A stretch of DNA of 64,000 bases from NCBI GenBank assembly GCA_949318235.1, contig OX439130.1:38739851-38803850 (forward strand), given 5' to 3'. Below the pieces are notes generated by a model. The model was not told the DNA's origin. It was given only the letters and a program-made list of their open reading frames with translations, and made no database searches. Position numbers and translations under genes: made by a program. This stretch comes from Ecdyonurus torrentis. Taxonomy: Eukaryota > Arthropoda > Insecta > Ephemeroptera > Heptageniidae. Below, piece by piece: positions 1 through 14,800 of this stretch (position 1 is its first letter; every line of letters starts with the position of its first letter).

Positions 1-818
1 TCCTCTATTTTATTTGAAGGCTGTGTTCCCCTCATACACCTGCTATCCCTGTTGCCAGTTTACTGAAGTCCCTAGATTCTGACCAAATTATGATACTTCT
101 ACATTGTTGAAAACCTCACTAAAATAAAATGCATTTAAATGGCACTCTCGACCTAACGACAGTAAAAAAAAATCCACAGACATTTTTTATGGGGCTAATA
201 CATGGGAATTTCTAGTGTACTTTAATTTACCTATTTTCCCATGAGTTGAATTTGTTTTTCCCATTGTTGAATTTTGTTATGCAAAATCAAGAACGTGAAT
301 ACACCTTGGTATAATACATACATATATTAATAATGTAATGACGTTCGGTGTACATAATACATATATACATATTATGCATGGCATATATGATGTATCATCA
401 TACATGGGGGGATGTAGATACATGATGTAGATGCATAATTTTGTAACAATGAAATACGTATGAATTTTATTATATTGATAATAAAACATTTGCTAAATTT
501 ATGAATGGATATATACATAATTATCTATTGAAATTACTGTCAAATTAAAGGTAAAGTGCAGTGCATTCATTACACCAATGATTTATACTTCATCTAAAAC
601 TACTATAAAAGTAAAATTTGTACAACGATACCGATACCTGTGCGATAATTTATTGTTGTTGTCGGGTTGTTATTGTTGTCTACGGCTCCGGCAACCATTA
701 ACAATAAAAAATAAATGCTCATCGTTCATCGTTTTAATTTGTACAAAAATAGTTCACGCTTCACGCTATAGATGGTACTTTTTTGTGGAGGTAAAATAAA
801 ATTTCAAACTTATTATTT
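1..818. other. AT-rich stretch without recognised gene
   Basis: I see no coding exon, RNA gene or bounded repeat here. The sequence is AT-rich, with short TACATA-type runs around 300-430. The open frames are short, low in complexity and resemble no family I know. Confidence 0.5.
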
Positions 819-908
819 AAGCTTTTCTAATTGGAAAATAATGGTTTTAATTATTTGAACAAAATAGCACGCATTCATATAATTAACAATTCCAATTAGA
901 AAAAGCTC
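819..908. repeat. Small fold-back element
   Basis: The two ends form an inverted repeat (left AAGCTTTTCTAATTGGAA, right TTCCAATTAGAAAAAGCT) around an AT-rich core. It is probably a short MITE; no target duplication is obvious. Confidence 0.5.
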
Positions 909-1610
909 AATGTAAACAAAAGGCATAAAAGATGTCAGGTCAAAGCGGGTTTAAAAAAAAAAATAATAATAATAAAAATAAAACTTTGGTCAAACTGGAT
1001 CATTTTAGTCATTTTACGATGTTTACCTTATTTTTTTTTTTTAGCAAATTAAAGGTTAAAATAATCAGCAAAACGTATTCAGTAAGTTAATTATCGAATT
1101 TCAGCCAATTAAAAAAAATACGTACGCCCAATATATTTCGCGTCATCTAGAATCCCCCACTTGCGTTGCCGCTACCTGAAATAAAAGGCATCAAACTCAT
1201 CAAAGGATAATTAATTGCATGTGTGGTATATATTATTTAAAAACTGGCAAACTGTGTTATATTTTTCCCATTGCGGTCCATATGTGTTGTTTAACGCTCG
1301 AACATCATATTATAGCGTCAATTTTTATATGAATGCATACACCCGTATAGCACCCAACGGCCCAACCCAAAATGTCCCATTATACAAATTGTAAAATTAA
1401 TTAATCATTAAAAAAACAAATATATAATATAATAATTATATTAAAATAAATTCAGTGAAAAAATATATTATATATCAATGAAAAAACTTGTATTTTTTTA
1501 AAAAAAAATTATATATTATAATTTATAAGTATACCACCCATAAGTTAAAAAAAAAAAAAAACTCACTATTAATATAAATTAAAATTTGTAAAGTGGAGTA
1601 GCATATATCT
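909..1610. other. Intergenic AT-rich DNA downstream of AMN
   Basis: Homopolymer A and T runs dominate and no gene is recognised. On the minus strand an AATAAA hexamer lies at 1611-1616, about 50 nt after the AMN stop codon, and is the likely polyadenylation signal of that gene. Confidence 0.5.
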
Positions 1611-1664
1611 TTTATTTATTATCGGCTTAAAAAATTATTGTAAAACAGTATTTTGCATTCAATG

Positions 1665-5043
<3,379 letters not shown>

Positions 5044-5841
5044 TTTGTCTATTAATTTATATCTTAAATCCTTTTTTTTTTTTTACTCTGCGTGAACTAT
5101 TAGAATTTAATAGCTCAAGCTAAGGGGCGTATATGTATTTCCGTTCACGAGGTTATCGCACGACGCACGATGAAATTTAATACCAAGCCAGCAGGGGACC
5201 ACGGGACATGCAAGTACCAAAAGTATCAAACTTTTTCCCGGGATTTTTAGTCATGCGCTTGCGCACTTGCGCACTTGCTTTAAAAAAATCAGCTGGGAAG
5301 TGACAACATTAGAAAATATCACTAAAAATAAAATCTTAAATAATTTTCAATTTTACTTTAAATATACATTACAGACATTACAGTAAATCATATTATACAT
5401 TACTGTATTACTTTATATTAATTTAAATCGAAGACATTTCTGAAATATATATTCGCTTTAAATAAAAAGCTTTAAACATCATTGTAATTTAGTCTTTATA
5501 ATGTTGTGTCATGTTGGTATAATGCCAAAACTTGTAAATGCCGGAAAATACGTATGTAATTGTAAACAATCAACAGATTCAACAGAAAATTACCTTTAAA
5601 CATTTTGTAAGCCATATTATTCTGTATGAAATACTTGACGAATATCATAGGGTAAGAAGGTGACTCAAAGGTAAGTTCAATTTAGAATTATATATCCTCA
5701 TTTTTGGGCAAAACAATTTTGTTATAGCGCTCCTACAGCGATTTGGTAAAAGGGCGCCTGGTCTTTGCAATTTTTTTCTAGTATTACTCATTACTCTCAT
5801 ACACTCTCATTACTCTGTACTTACACAATATGTATACATAC
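5044..5841. other. Divergent intergenic region between AMN and the PWWP gene (part)
   Basis: This is the AMN-proximal part of the 1.4-kb gap between two divergent genes, so it should hold the AMN promoter. I see no clear TATA box at the expected place. A GC-richer patch lies at about 5130-5290. No coding sequence is recognised. Confidence 0.4.
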
Positions 5842-6040
5842 ACAGTAGCGTAGCCAGGATTTTACGACGGGGGAGGGTGAGCGACTGGGCATGGGTACGG
5901 GCAAAGGAGGAACTGGGAGACCCTCCCTTTTACTCAGCATATGCTTTTTTAGACCTGGTGGGTGGTGGGAGAAGGGTCCGGATCCCAACCCTCATTTCAA
6001 AATACCTCAATACATACGCCCCTGGCGCCTGGCCCTTGCT
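5842..6040. mobile_element. hAT-like MITE fragment
   Basis: The left boundary reads CAGTAGCGTAGCCAGGATTT, a sequence type commonly found at the ends of non-autonomous hAT elements in animals. It is followed by a G-rich block unlike the flanks. A matching right end is not visible, so the element is truncated or diverged and the right limit is approximate. Confidence 0.5.
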
Positions 6041-6183
6041 TATAGATACACTGGTCTTGAATAAATCTGACTGAAGCGTTAATGTCTTCAAATATTGTGT
6101 ATGTATTTTATTTATGTACTGTACCGTATAACATATATGGGGAACTTTAACACACGCAGTCATATTTATTCAGGACCGGTGTA

Positions 6184-6303
6184 CAGCTCTGGCCAAAAGT
6201 TCCCGAACGATTTTCATAGGCAACCTGCAACCACAATATGTTATCTTTATGAGAAAACGCAGCGGCCGCCGCTGCTCCGTTCGGGAACTTTTGGCCAGAG
6301 CTG
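6184..6303. mobile_element. Tc1-like MITE with TA target duplication
   Basis: The element has near-perfect terminal inverted repeats of about 28 bp beginning CAGCTCTGGCCAAAAGTTCC, and is flanked by TA at 6182-6183 and 6304-6305. The TIR resembles Tc1-family ends. The 120-bp length leaves no room for a transposase, so it is non-autonomous. It lies about 140 bp upstream of the PWWP gene start codon. Confidence 0.85.
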
Positions 6304-6440
6304 TACCATGAATGCATACATTTTTACTATTTTTAGTACAATTGTTATTTTCATTATATTAGCTTTTGTCCCCATTATTTGTTTAACTTTTGTATTTTTT
6401 TTCTAAGTGTTCAAGATATCAACAACACAGTAAAGGCTCA

Positions 6441-9400
6441 ATGGACAGCAACATCTGGAAGCCTGGTGACCTTGTTTTTGCCAAGATGTTTGGCTACCCT
6501 GCATGGCCTGCCAGGGTAAATATTATATATCAAGGGTGCTTTGCTATATCGTCCTAACTGTAAGTCCATTTGCCCTTGAAAAATATTTGTTGCTGCAAAT
6601 GACCTGAACTGGAAAAATAAAAAAATTGGGGTTGATTGTACAAGATCAAGTTGTTTTATTGACAAACTTGACTTGGTCAAGTTGACAAACTTATTGGCCA
6701 TATATTATAGCAAAGCACTTTATTATTATTATTATTATTTGTTGCATACTGGTAACATCTTTGAAAGGGTGATTTGGTAATTAATAGGTAATTATTATAG
6801 AAAAGGTTTAAACACTGATATCATACTTAATATAGGTAAAAAAGTTTATGTGTCAATGTTTTATGAGATACAAATCGATCTTTTCGCGTCAAGATGAAGC
6901 TACTACACTTTACAAATTTCCGAAGAATGAACGATCTAAACTTTACAAATTCGCGGCTACCTGAAGCTTCTGCTATATAAAACAGGTAGGTGAAGCTCCA
7001 GGTAGCCGCAAATTTGTAAAGTGTAGATCGTTCATTCTTCAGAAATTTGTAAAGTGTAGTAGCTTCATCTTGACGCGAGAAGATCGAAATGTATTATACA
7101 CTTGAGTTTTTTTCAGAGTTGCAATAAATTTTAGTTCCATAACTGCACAGTGAAATAATATTTCCATTTAACGAAGAAGGTGACCGATTTGGACTGGATA
7201 TTGTTAAAAGAGGAACTATATTTTCACAATAATTCTTTGTACATTCTTTATTTCCAGCAAAACAAACACTATAATTTTTAAATGAAATCGAGTAAATTAA
7301 AAAAAAAAAAAAAAAAAAGTTTTTTTGGTTCCGAAAAAAGTTTTGATGCTATTTTTAAATTTATATAAAATTTCTAATTTGACTAAAATTTGCTGCTATA
7401 ATTAGAATTTCAACATTTGCATATAATCTTTAAAGTGAAATAACTAAATATTTGATTGTATTTTCACAGGTTTGACGTAGCTAAACTCTAAAGTATCATT
7501 TCTTCTTTACTTTGTGTTAAAATTAAAATTCGCAACCGTCTAGTTCGCGAGATATCAGTCGATCACCTACTCCCTTAAAACAATACTATTTAATACTGTA
7601 ATTTGCTGTGCAACATTGTTAAAATTATTTAATATACATATTATGCAAATTCACCTAAAAGAATCATGTTTTTACATATTCTAAATAAATAAATAAATAA
7701 ATAAATAAGTTTATTGATCAGAAGATTACATACAGTAATATAGATCTTGTCCAAGGAGAAAAAAACAAACACACAAAATAAATATTTACAGAATATACAA
7801 AAATAGTCCCTCCTCTGCTACAACTCACAAATTTGCAACTTTGTGCTTGTTTTTAAATATTTGTATAAATAATTCAGCGTCAATCTCATAGAACTCTTTT
7901 AAGTTATACAAGACACATTTACACATCAAATCGACAACTATGTTCCTCACATTTTTATTATTACAATTTAGGGATATTAAGAATTTTGAAAGATGATTGT
8001 AAATTGATGTACATTGATTTTTAGGACTTTTAGTGGTAAGTGTCATATTTATGTGTCTGATTTATAAAAGTTTGCATATCAAAATTAAGCTGAATTTGAG
8101 TGGCCTAAATAGAAGACTTGCAAAAGTGGGTTTAATGGGGGAAAAAATAAATAAACAAATGGAGAGCTCAACAATACTAACAAAATGCTAGCAGACAACT
8201 GTGTTTTCTGTCTTCGCTTAAGGGTTTAGAACACATTGAACAAAAAACTTGTCTTATATCCTTACATACCTGAAAATCAAGGTTGATACAGTATTCAGTT
8301 ATGTTAGGATATTATTATTTTTTTTTGTCATTGTCAACCTGTTCTGTGCCATTAACATATTATGATTTCTAAAGGTGCACTCACAGATAATCATATTTAA
8401 CATGCTCACTCATTTAAAATTGTAAAAGGTAGGACCTTAATTACCTGAGTTTAAAGGTAACCGGAACTTGGCCAGTGGTAAAGTCAAAGGAATAGGGGTA
8501 TATTCTTGTTTTTTGTTTTTTGTTTTTTTGTAACTTAGTGGCTTGCTTAGCAAAATTATTATTCTCATTTAAATCAATGCCATTTAAAACTTTGCTATGA
8601 GCAAAGTTACAATGAATAAATAATGAATTATATGAGAATGCACTTAAATGGAGGAATGACTCTGTTATAACTTGAGTCAAGAATTTTTTTATTAACACAG
8701 AATTTTGAATTTTTGTATTTTGTAGAATTTTTATTTTGTATTGAATTTAGTACTGAGTCTCATAGATTTTGTTTTTCTTAATTTCAAGCACCTTGGTTAC
8801 AATTTATGTTCAAATTCAGGAAAACAAAAGTTGTAAAGATAAACAAGTTACCATAAAATTTTTAGTATTGAGAAAAAGTTTCAAATTCAAAGTTATACCT
8901 GCTTCATTCCTCCAAAGTATGTTAAGTTAAGAGAGGAATACAAAGACGTCTTCTATATACAATTTGCAGCACAACTTTCTTTTATTTACACCAACACTAC
9001 CTACATTCTTTTTTCTCCAAGAATCTTTCAATCACCTTAGACCATGTCATTCTAGCCTTCTCTCCTCCCTTCCACTCTGTTATGTTATGAAACACCATTT
9101 TTGCAACCCTCTCATCATTCATCCTTTCCACATGACTGAGCCATATGTTAACACTGCTTTTGTACTTCTCAGTCACTTTTTTTTTTTTTTTTTTTGTTTT
9201 TTTGCACTCCACAACCCATACATTCTTCACCTGATCAAATCTTGTTTTACCACAAATGCGCCAAAGAAAACCCATACAGCATCCTTATATTTAATAACTT
9301 TTTGTAATAAAAATGTATGCAGTAACTTTCAAAAAGACTCAAAAGTTATAATAATTTAATAAAATAGCACTAAATAAAAATAAAACTATGTTTTATAGAA

Positions 9401-11961
9401 ATACTGGTGCAGTAGTGTAAAGTAGATACGTTGTGTGACAACAAATCAAATGAGAGTATTCTAATTCCCATGTATCACAATGTTTTTGTGGTGCTGTCCA
9501 GTATCAAATTGGTTGTTGATATGCATGGTTTGATTGGCTGTTGAATTTGATAAACTTCAATAAGAGGTAATGTGAATTTAATTGATTTTTTTTTTTTTTT
9601 AATTCTCAGGTGGAGTATCAAAGTAAAGTTGCAGGGAATACTATTTGGTTCAAGGTCTACTTTTTTGGCACAAAACAAATGTAAGTGTGGTCGAAAATAG
9701 GTTTGTTAAAAAATGTTTCTAATCATACAGTCTGTTTCATATGCCTATTGGTTATAATAATAGGTTTTATTACCTTTGTGTTCAAATCAACCAATCTCTT
9801 TTAGCTCAGAAAAAGCCATGCTACTAATAATATTCAATCCCATGTATATTCAATCCCATGGTTTAAAGGCGTAGAACACCTTGAACAAGAAAGTTGCGCA
9901 ATATCCTAACAAACCTGAAAATCAACGTTGATTTGGCCGGAGTCATTGACTTCTAATTTATTTTTCATTCACAAAATGCCGCTGCCGGTCACTGACGTCA
10001 CAGCTTGCCCGATTTACGCGCGCGTGGACCAGGCGAGCTGTGACGTCAGTGACCGGCAGCGGCATTTTATGCATGGAAAATAAATTAGAAATCAATGACT
10101 CCGGCCAAATCAAAGTTGATTTTTAGGTTTGTTAGGATATTACGCAACTTTTTTGTTCAAGGTGTTCTACGCTTTTAAGAGATTGTAATTTATTTTACTT
10201 GCTTAAAGTAAGCTTTTTTAATTCTTATTACTCATTATTTTCACAAAGTAGTAAATACACGTAAAAAGGAATTATGACCAACTAGGGCTTGGCCCCAGAT
10301 CTATTAGTTGAATTTAATGCTTTGAAGTTGTAGGGGAGGAACCCGGCAGCATGATGGTAACAGTGGCTCAGTAAGCCAAATATGTGGGTTCAAGTCCCAA
10401 CCACTTGAAATTCCTTTTGACATGTATTTACTGCATTGTAAAAATACATAATTTTCTTGTAGTTTTGTTATTGCTGTTCTGGACATGAACTTTCAGGATG
10501 TTACAAATAGCAATATTATTGCTATTTATAAGTAAATTACAAAAAAATAAATATTAGGAAAAATCGTCTGTGCGATAGTTGATAATATATAAAAGATTTG
10601 ATAGAAACACATAGATAGATTAGGAAAAATTGGGGAATGGGAGATAGTGTGAGCTTATACACTTATACAGTGACGCGAGATAGAGAAAATATTCTAACCC
10701 AGGCCGAAATAAAATGCGTCGTATGTAAAGTGGCCCAAATTGCTCTGTAGAAAGCGAGCTTCATTAAATAAATGAAGCTCGCTTTCTACAGAGCAATTTG
10801 GGTCACTTTACATACGACGCATTTTATTTCGGCCTGGGTTAGAATATTTTCTCTATCTCGCGTCACTGTATAAGTGTATAAGCTCACACTATCTCCCATT
10901 CCCCAATTTTTCCTAATCTATCTATGTGTTTCTATCAAATCTTTTATATAAATTACAAAAAAATTATTCTGTAATAGAAATAAATTTATGTAATATAAAT
11001 GGATAAATGTGACTATGGTATCATAGGGAAGATAATTTAGTAACAATATATTTCTTATACCAGAGGAATCTGTAAAGATAGCCAGCTTCATCCATTCCTA
11101 GCTAACAAAGCATCACTTGGTATGGTCAAGAGGCAAGCTTTTATCAATGCCATGCAGGAGATAGAAGAGGAGTGGCGTTTGAATCAGTTACACCAAGGTG
11201 AGCATATAAGTATTTGCAGCCTAAATAATAAAACATCATTAACTTTCATAGCTGCTATATTATTAAATTTTAGAAACACCATTGTGGTGAGTGCTTATAT
11301 AGGCCTATATAAAAAAGTCTGATTTGAAACTAAAGTAACAAAACATACTATAATTTTCAAATAAAATTGAATGAATATGTAAAAAAAAAAAAAAAAAAAA
11401 AGTTTTTTGTTCCAAAAAAAGCTTAATTAATATTTTTAATTTTTAAAAGTTTCAAACTTGATTTTAAAAGTTAGTACTAAAAGTTAAATTTTTTACATTT
11501 ATATGTTATCTTTAAAGTGAAATAACTTAAATATTTAATCATGTTTTCATGTGTTTGATACAGCACAACTAAAATTTTAAGTTACTTCATTGTTACTTCA
11601 TGTTAATTTTATATTTCATTATTCACCTCGTCAAAAATAGCAAATGAGTGGAAGTTTAGGATTGTTAACATTACAATACAATACACTACATGCCTAAAAT
11701 TACACTGTGGAGGGAACTTTAAAGGTGCAATCTCACTTCAATTGCAATTTAGAAGCACTTCCAATTAACGTTTTCCCCCATATGTATTCCTCTTTGTAAT
11801 GTTTAATTTAAATCATTGTTTAGTTGAGATATTAGGGACAAATAAACCATCACAGTTGGGTATAATAAATTTAAAAGAAAAGGATAGTAGAAAACTAGCA
11901 AGGGCCTTACCATATTGAAAAGAGTCCCAGAGTTTGGTGAAAATCTTGCTAGTAAAGATAT

Positions 11962-12036
<75 letters not shown>

Positions 12037-14374
12037 GTTATATATTTACTAGCAAGATTTTCACCAAACACTGGGACTCTTTTCAATATGGTAAGGCCCA
12101 TGCTAGTTTTCTCCTACCCCTTTCTTTTAAATTTATCAATTCGTATATATATATATTTTTTATTGGTGTATTTTTATTAGGTGCATAATTTTAATTTAAA
12201 AAACATCTTGGTGGTATGATGTAGTAAAATATAATTGAAATGTATTCAGGTGGACACTGTGAGGCTGAGAGCAGCAATATGGCTTCCACATCAAGACCTG
12301 CAAGTAAGAGAGCAAGGGAAACAAGTCCACCCAAGGTAAATAATATATATATATATAGGCCTATATATATCAATAATTTATTATTAATATACTCGATTAT
12401 TATCTGAGATAAAATCAAATAAGTAGATGTTTGTGACTGAGGTTTTCAGTTTAAGAAAATATTTAATGATAAAAGGTTTAAACAATGTTTGTATTAAGTA
12501 ATCAAATGTATGTTTTTGTTATTTGTTCACACGCACACAAAATCAAATTGGGAAATAAATTTCCTTTCACTAACAAGCTGCATTTTTTTCTGTGTATTTA
12601 TTTTCAATCTAAATTAAGTACTTTGTTTATCTCAATATCAATTATTGATTTGCTGTGTTTTGTTTCTTCACATATTATCTCTTATTCAGTATCTGCCTAA
12701 ATATTTCAGGTGGTAAAGAAGAAGTGTCACAAACGCATTGACAGTGCCTCTCTGCAGGGTTTACTACGACCATGTTTTGTCAAGTTGAACAGAGTTAATG
12801 TCCCTGCTTGTGGGACTGTAAGGCTTGCAAGACCTAGCCAAACGTCAAGTCATTCCACCACATCAAGTCAGTCCATGAGGGTTAACAAACCTTCAATAAT
12901 CCCAAGTCACCCTATCCTACAGCAAGCAAAGGCCCCAAATATCACAAGTAAACCCTCCCCTGCGGTTAGAATGACCAGCAGACTTGCACCAGCCCCTAAG
13001 TCACGTTTAGTTCAACAAAATACCCTCACTCCACATTCTGTGTCCAAACCCCCCCAACTTCCAATTTCTATAAGTGAACTTGCAGGAGTACAGACTTACA
13101 ATAATGTGTGTGACACCCCTCAATATGAATGCATTTTTTGTGATTCTCTCTTCCTAACTTTTGACCAGCTACATTCTCATTGCTCAGGATACCATGGAAG
13201 ATATTCATTCTGCAGAAAATGTAAGAAATACTTCAAGTCATCTAACCAATTGATATTGCATGAGGCAATGTGCCTAAGTAATCAACCTAAGGAAATTTTT
13301 CATTGCAACACCTGCGTCAAGAGTTTTGTCAGCAAAGAATTTCTACTGGAGCACCTCAAAAGTACTCATATATTACGACGAAGTGAGGATGGCAAAGGGT
13401 TAATAGTATTAGATCCTTATGACTCATTATTAGAAAAAATAAGAGAAGAGCTAAAAACACAGACACAGAAACATGTCGTAACACCCTGTATGATAGATTG
13501 TCACTCATGCAGACGTCAGTATGACATTGAAGAATACATTGACACTCATCTTGGTCAGTCTGAGGCCATGACACAATGCCATTGCTCATTCTGTGGCATT
13601 GACCCTCTGGTGTTCTACTTAGAACCCATCAAGTACCTTCACCACATAAAAAATCATGTTACTAATGACGTGCATGTGGTGAAGTGCGAGAAATGTGGTG
13701 TCAAGCTGTTGAGCAAGTACAATGGCTTCACTCACATGCTACACAGGCACTCAGACAAACGGAAGTCAAGTCACCCTGAAGTAGTGGACTTAGAAGAGGA
13801 AACTGAGACCCAGATCCAGGCAGCAGAGGTGACGACCACAGCAGTAGAGAACATAGCTTCAATTCCTGCCCACAACTCGACTACAGAAGCAGGTGATAGC
13901 ATGTCATTACCAAGAATTTCCTCTCATACCTCAGACTCGTCCATAAATTCCGAAGTAGAAGCTTCAGAGTATGTTGTGGAAGTGTTTGACATGACCGCAA
14001 CATCACGAGAAGCTGCTCCTGAGGTGAGTGGAAGTGTAGATGAGAGTTGCAACTTGCTGAGCAGCATGGAAATCTCTCAGCCAGTTGAGATTTCAGTAAA
14101 GGATATTGATAATTTCATGATCCACTGCACTGTGTGCTCTGGTGATATTCCAGACACAGTTTACTTTGAGAGTCATATTAAAGATTGTGCACAAAAAAGT
14201 GAATTCCCCTGTCCATTGTGTGGCATGGACATAACCTGTGCTGCCACCTCACACTTTGAGACACATCTTCGGTGCAACATGCAATCCATCAGGTGTAGGA
14301 AGTGCAATTTTATCTTCTTCAACTGTCATAATCAAGCCCTGCACCTTGGCAACAAGCACTATAGCATCAAGTAA
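6441..14374 (+). CDS. PWWP-domain and C2H2 zinc-finger nuclear protein, 5 exons
   Basis: Exons are 6441-6515, 9610-9680, 11064-11197, 12250-12335 and 12710-14374. Introns are GT-AG and the phases agree, giving 676 codons. Exons 1-3 encode an N-terminal PWWP domain: [20 protein letters not shown], then [12 protein letters not shown], then an alpha-helical part with [17 protein letters not shown] domains bind methylated histone tails and DNA. Exon 4 is basic (SKRARE). The single large last exon holds C2H2 or C2HC fingers (CIFC..., CRKC..., CNTC...[12 protein letters not shown]..., CEKC...HMLHRH) and a C-terminal group (CTVC, CPLC, CRKC...HLGNKH), separated by Ser/Thr/Glu-rich linkers. A chromatin-associated regulatory role is inferred. 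I do not recognise a specific vertebrate orthologue, so no symbol is given. The start codon is the first ATG before the PWWP motif. Confidence 0.85.
6536..6718. mobile_element. Fold-back MITE, GCTATA family, in PWWP gene intron 1
   Basis: The ends are inverted (GTGCTTTGCTATA and TATAGCAAAGCAC). The core contains TTGCTGCAAATGACCTGAAC, shared in diverged form with elements at 16323-16462 and 51456-51618. It starts only 20 bp after the exon 1 donor. Confidence 0.6.
6875..7087. mobile_element. Fold-back MITE with paired CACTTT modules
   Basis: Two long inverted arms begin TCGATCTTTTCGCGTCAAGA. Each arm carries two copies of a CACTTTACAAATT-like word (the inner one AAACTTT in the left arm) spaced 33 nt apart. 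Elements at 16087-16292, 40652-40880 and 62038-62235 share this layout. Confidence 0.75.
7130..7575. repeat. Diverged interspersed repeat (copy 1)
   Basis: The part around 7260-7500, including a poly-A tract followed by GTTTTTTTGGTTCC and the string TCTTTAAAGTGAAATAACT, is clearly related to 11338-11600 in another intron of the same gene. The outer ends (GAAGGTGACCGAT and TCGATCACCTAC) are roughly inverted, so it may be an old TIR element. Confidence 0.5.
7685..8046 (-). mobile_element. Probable 3' end of a degraded LINE
   Basis: A minus-strand open frame of about 73 codons ends at 7825. Its basic/hydrophobic make-up, with FYEIDAELF near the C-terminus, is like the last residues of some non-LTR retrotransposon ORF2 proteins. 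It is followed on that strand by a (TTTA)n tail at 7685-7710, a typical LINE 3' end. The similarity is weak, so this is an inference. Confidence 0.4.
8219..8315. mobile_element. Partial TTAA-type MITE arm
   Basis: This is a diverged match to the left arm of the TTAA-flanked family (TAGAACACATTGAACAAAAA, then ATATCCTTACATACCTGAAA), followed directly by a stretch like the right arm's TATGTTAGGATATT. The GC-rich core is missing, so it is an internally deleted copy. Confidence 0.6.
8960..9280 (-). mobile_element. Remnant of a non-LTR retrotransposon ORF2 C-terminus
   Basis: On the minus strand the residues [15 protein letters not shown], followed by a tryptophan-containing basic segment ([12 protein letters not shown]), match the W.GHVERM...R..K pattern at the C-terminus of RTE-like and related LINE ORF2 proteins. 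A poly-lysine tract interrupts the frame. It is degraded and has no visible 5' part. Confidence 0.6.
9861..10178. mobile_element. TTAA-flanked fold-back MITE (copy 1)
   Basis: The termini are TTAAAGGCGTAGAACACCTT and its near-complement, so TTAA is present at both edges. The arms run nearly to the centre, where a GC-rich core contains TGACGTCA-type sequence. Full copies lie at 32096-32408 and 45304-45656. TTAA target sites suggest mobilisation by a piggyBac- or Kolobok-type transposase. Confidence 0.85.
10350..10415 (+). pseudogene. tRNA-like fragment
   Basis: GTGGGTTCAAGTCCCAAC resembles a tRNA T-arm with a B-box, preceded by GTGGCTCAGTAAGCC, which loosely resembles an A-box. No complete cloverleaf can be drawn with confidence. 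A tRNA pseudogene or the head of a tRNA-derived SINE is possible. Confidence 0.3.
10558..10955. mobile_element. Near-perfect 0.4-kb palindromic element (copy 1)
   Basis: The arms are almost identical inverted copies meeting at GAAGCTCGCTTTCTACAGAG with a loop of only a few bases. They share CCCAGGCCGAAAT and GGGGAATGGGAGATA with copies at 22588-23160 (full), 37526-37742 (one arm) and 62310-62390 (outer part). It lies in intron 2 of the PWWP gene. Confidence 0.85.
11338..11640. repeat. Diverged interspersed repeat (copy 2)
   Basis: This is related to 7260-7560: same order, the same poly-A tract followed by a GTTTTTTGTTCC-like word, and TCTTTAAAGTGAAATAACTT. Divergence is high, indicating old copies in two introns of one gene. 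Confidence 0.5.
11825..12145. mobile_element. Short inverted dimer of the PLE-tail family with internal microsatellite
   Basis: The arms carry AGCAAGGGCCTTACCATATT and GAAAATCTTGCTAGTAAAGA in opposite orientations, separated by (CA)n at 11967-12014 and (TA)n at 12015-12036. The outer edge has AAACCATCACAGTTGGGTA, then AAAAGAAAAGGATAG. The latter is shared with the 3' end of the coding Penelope-like copies at 40973 and 45175. Confidence 0.7.
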
Positions 14375-14635
14375 CTGTGCTTTAGTGCAACGCTTGTGAT
14401 AAATATTTGATGAAGATAAGATACTTGGTCATTATTGACTCGCTGCTATATCTTTTAGGAGTTTAGAAAAGGGTTTTAAAATTATAGAGGTTCTTGGTCT
14501 CTAATATGGTCTTTTATGTCATTCGTTTAGGCAGCGTATATTCATATGTTTTACATTGAATTTCAAATATTTTTTAACTGGCATCATATTTTTTAACATA
14601 AATCACATAAATGTATGTAAATATCAAAGAAAAGG
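14375..14635. other. 3' flank of the PWWP gene
   Basis: Non-coding sequence after the stop codon, presumably 3' UTR. No clear AATAAA signal is seen close to the stop. Confidence 0.4.
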
Positions 14636-14800
14636 ATAGAATTACCAGCAAGGGCCCTAATATAGTAGAAGTTCTATGGAGAGTTCAAGGTCTCACGGGG
14701 CACAGATTTATAGTTATAATGTTTATATAACTATAACTCTGTGCCATGTGGGACCTTGACCTCTCCATAGAACTTATACTGCATGGCTCTTGCTGGACTT
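14636..14800. mobile_element. Minimal PLE-tail inverted dimer
   Basis: Two arms of about 90 bp carry AAAGGATAG, CAGCAAGGGCC and GTTCTATGGAGAG in opposite orientation around an AT loop. The sequence matches the terminal 100 bp of the coding PLE copies (40980-41080). It is the shortest inverted dimer in the window. Confidence 0.7.
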
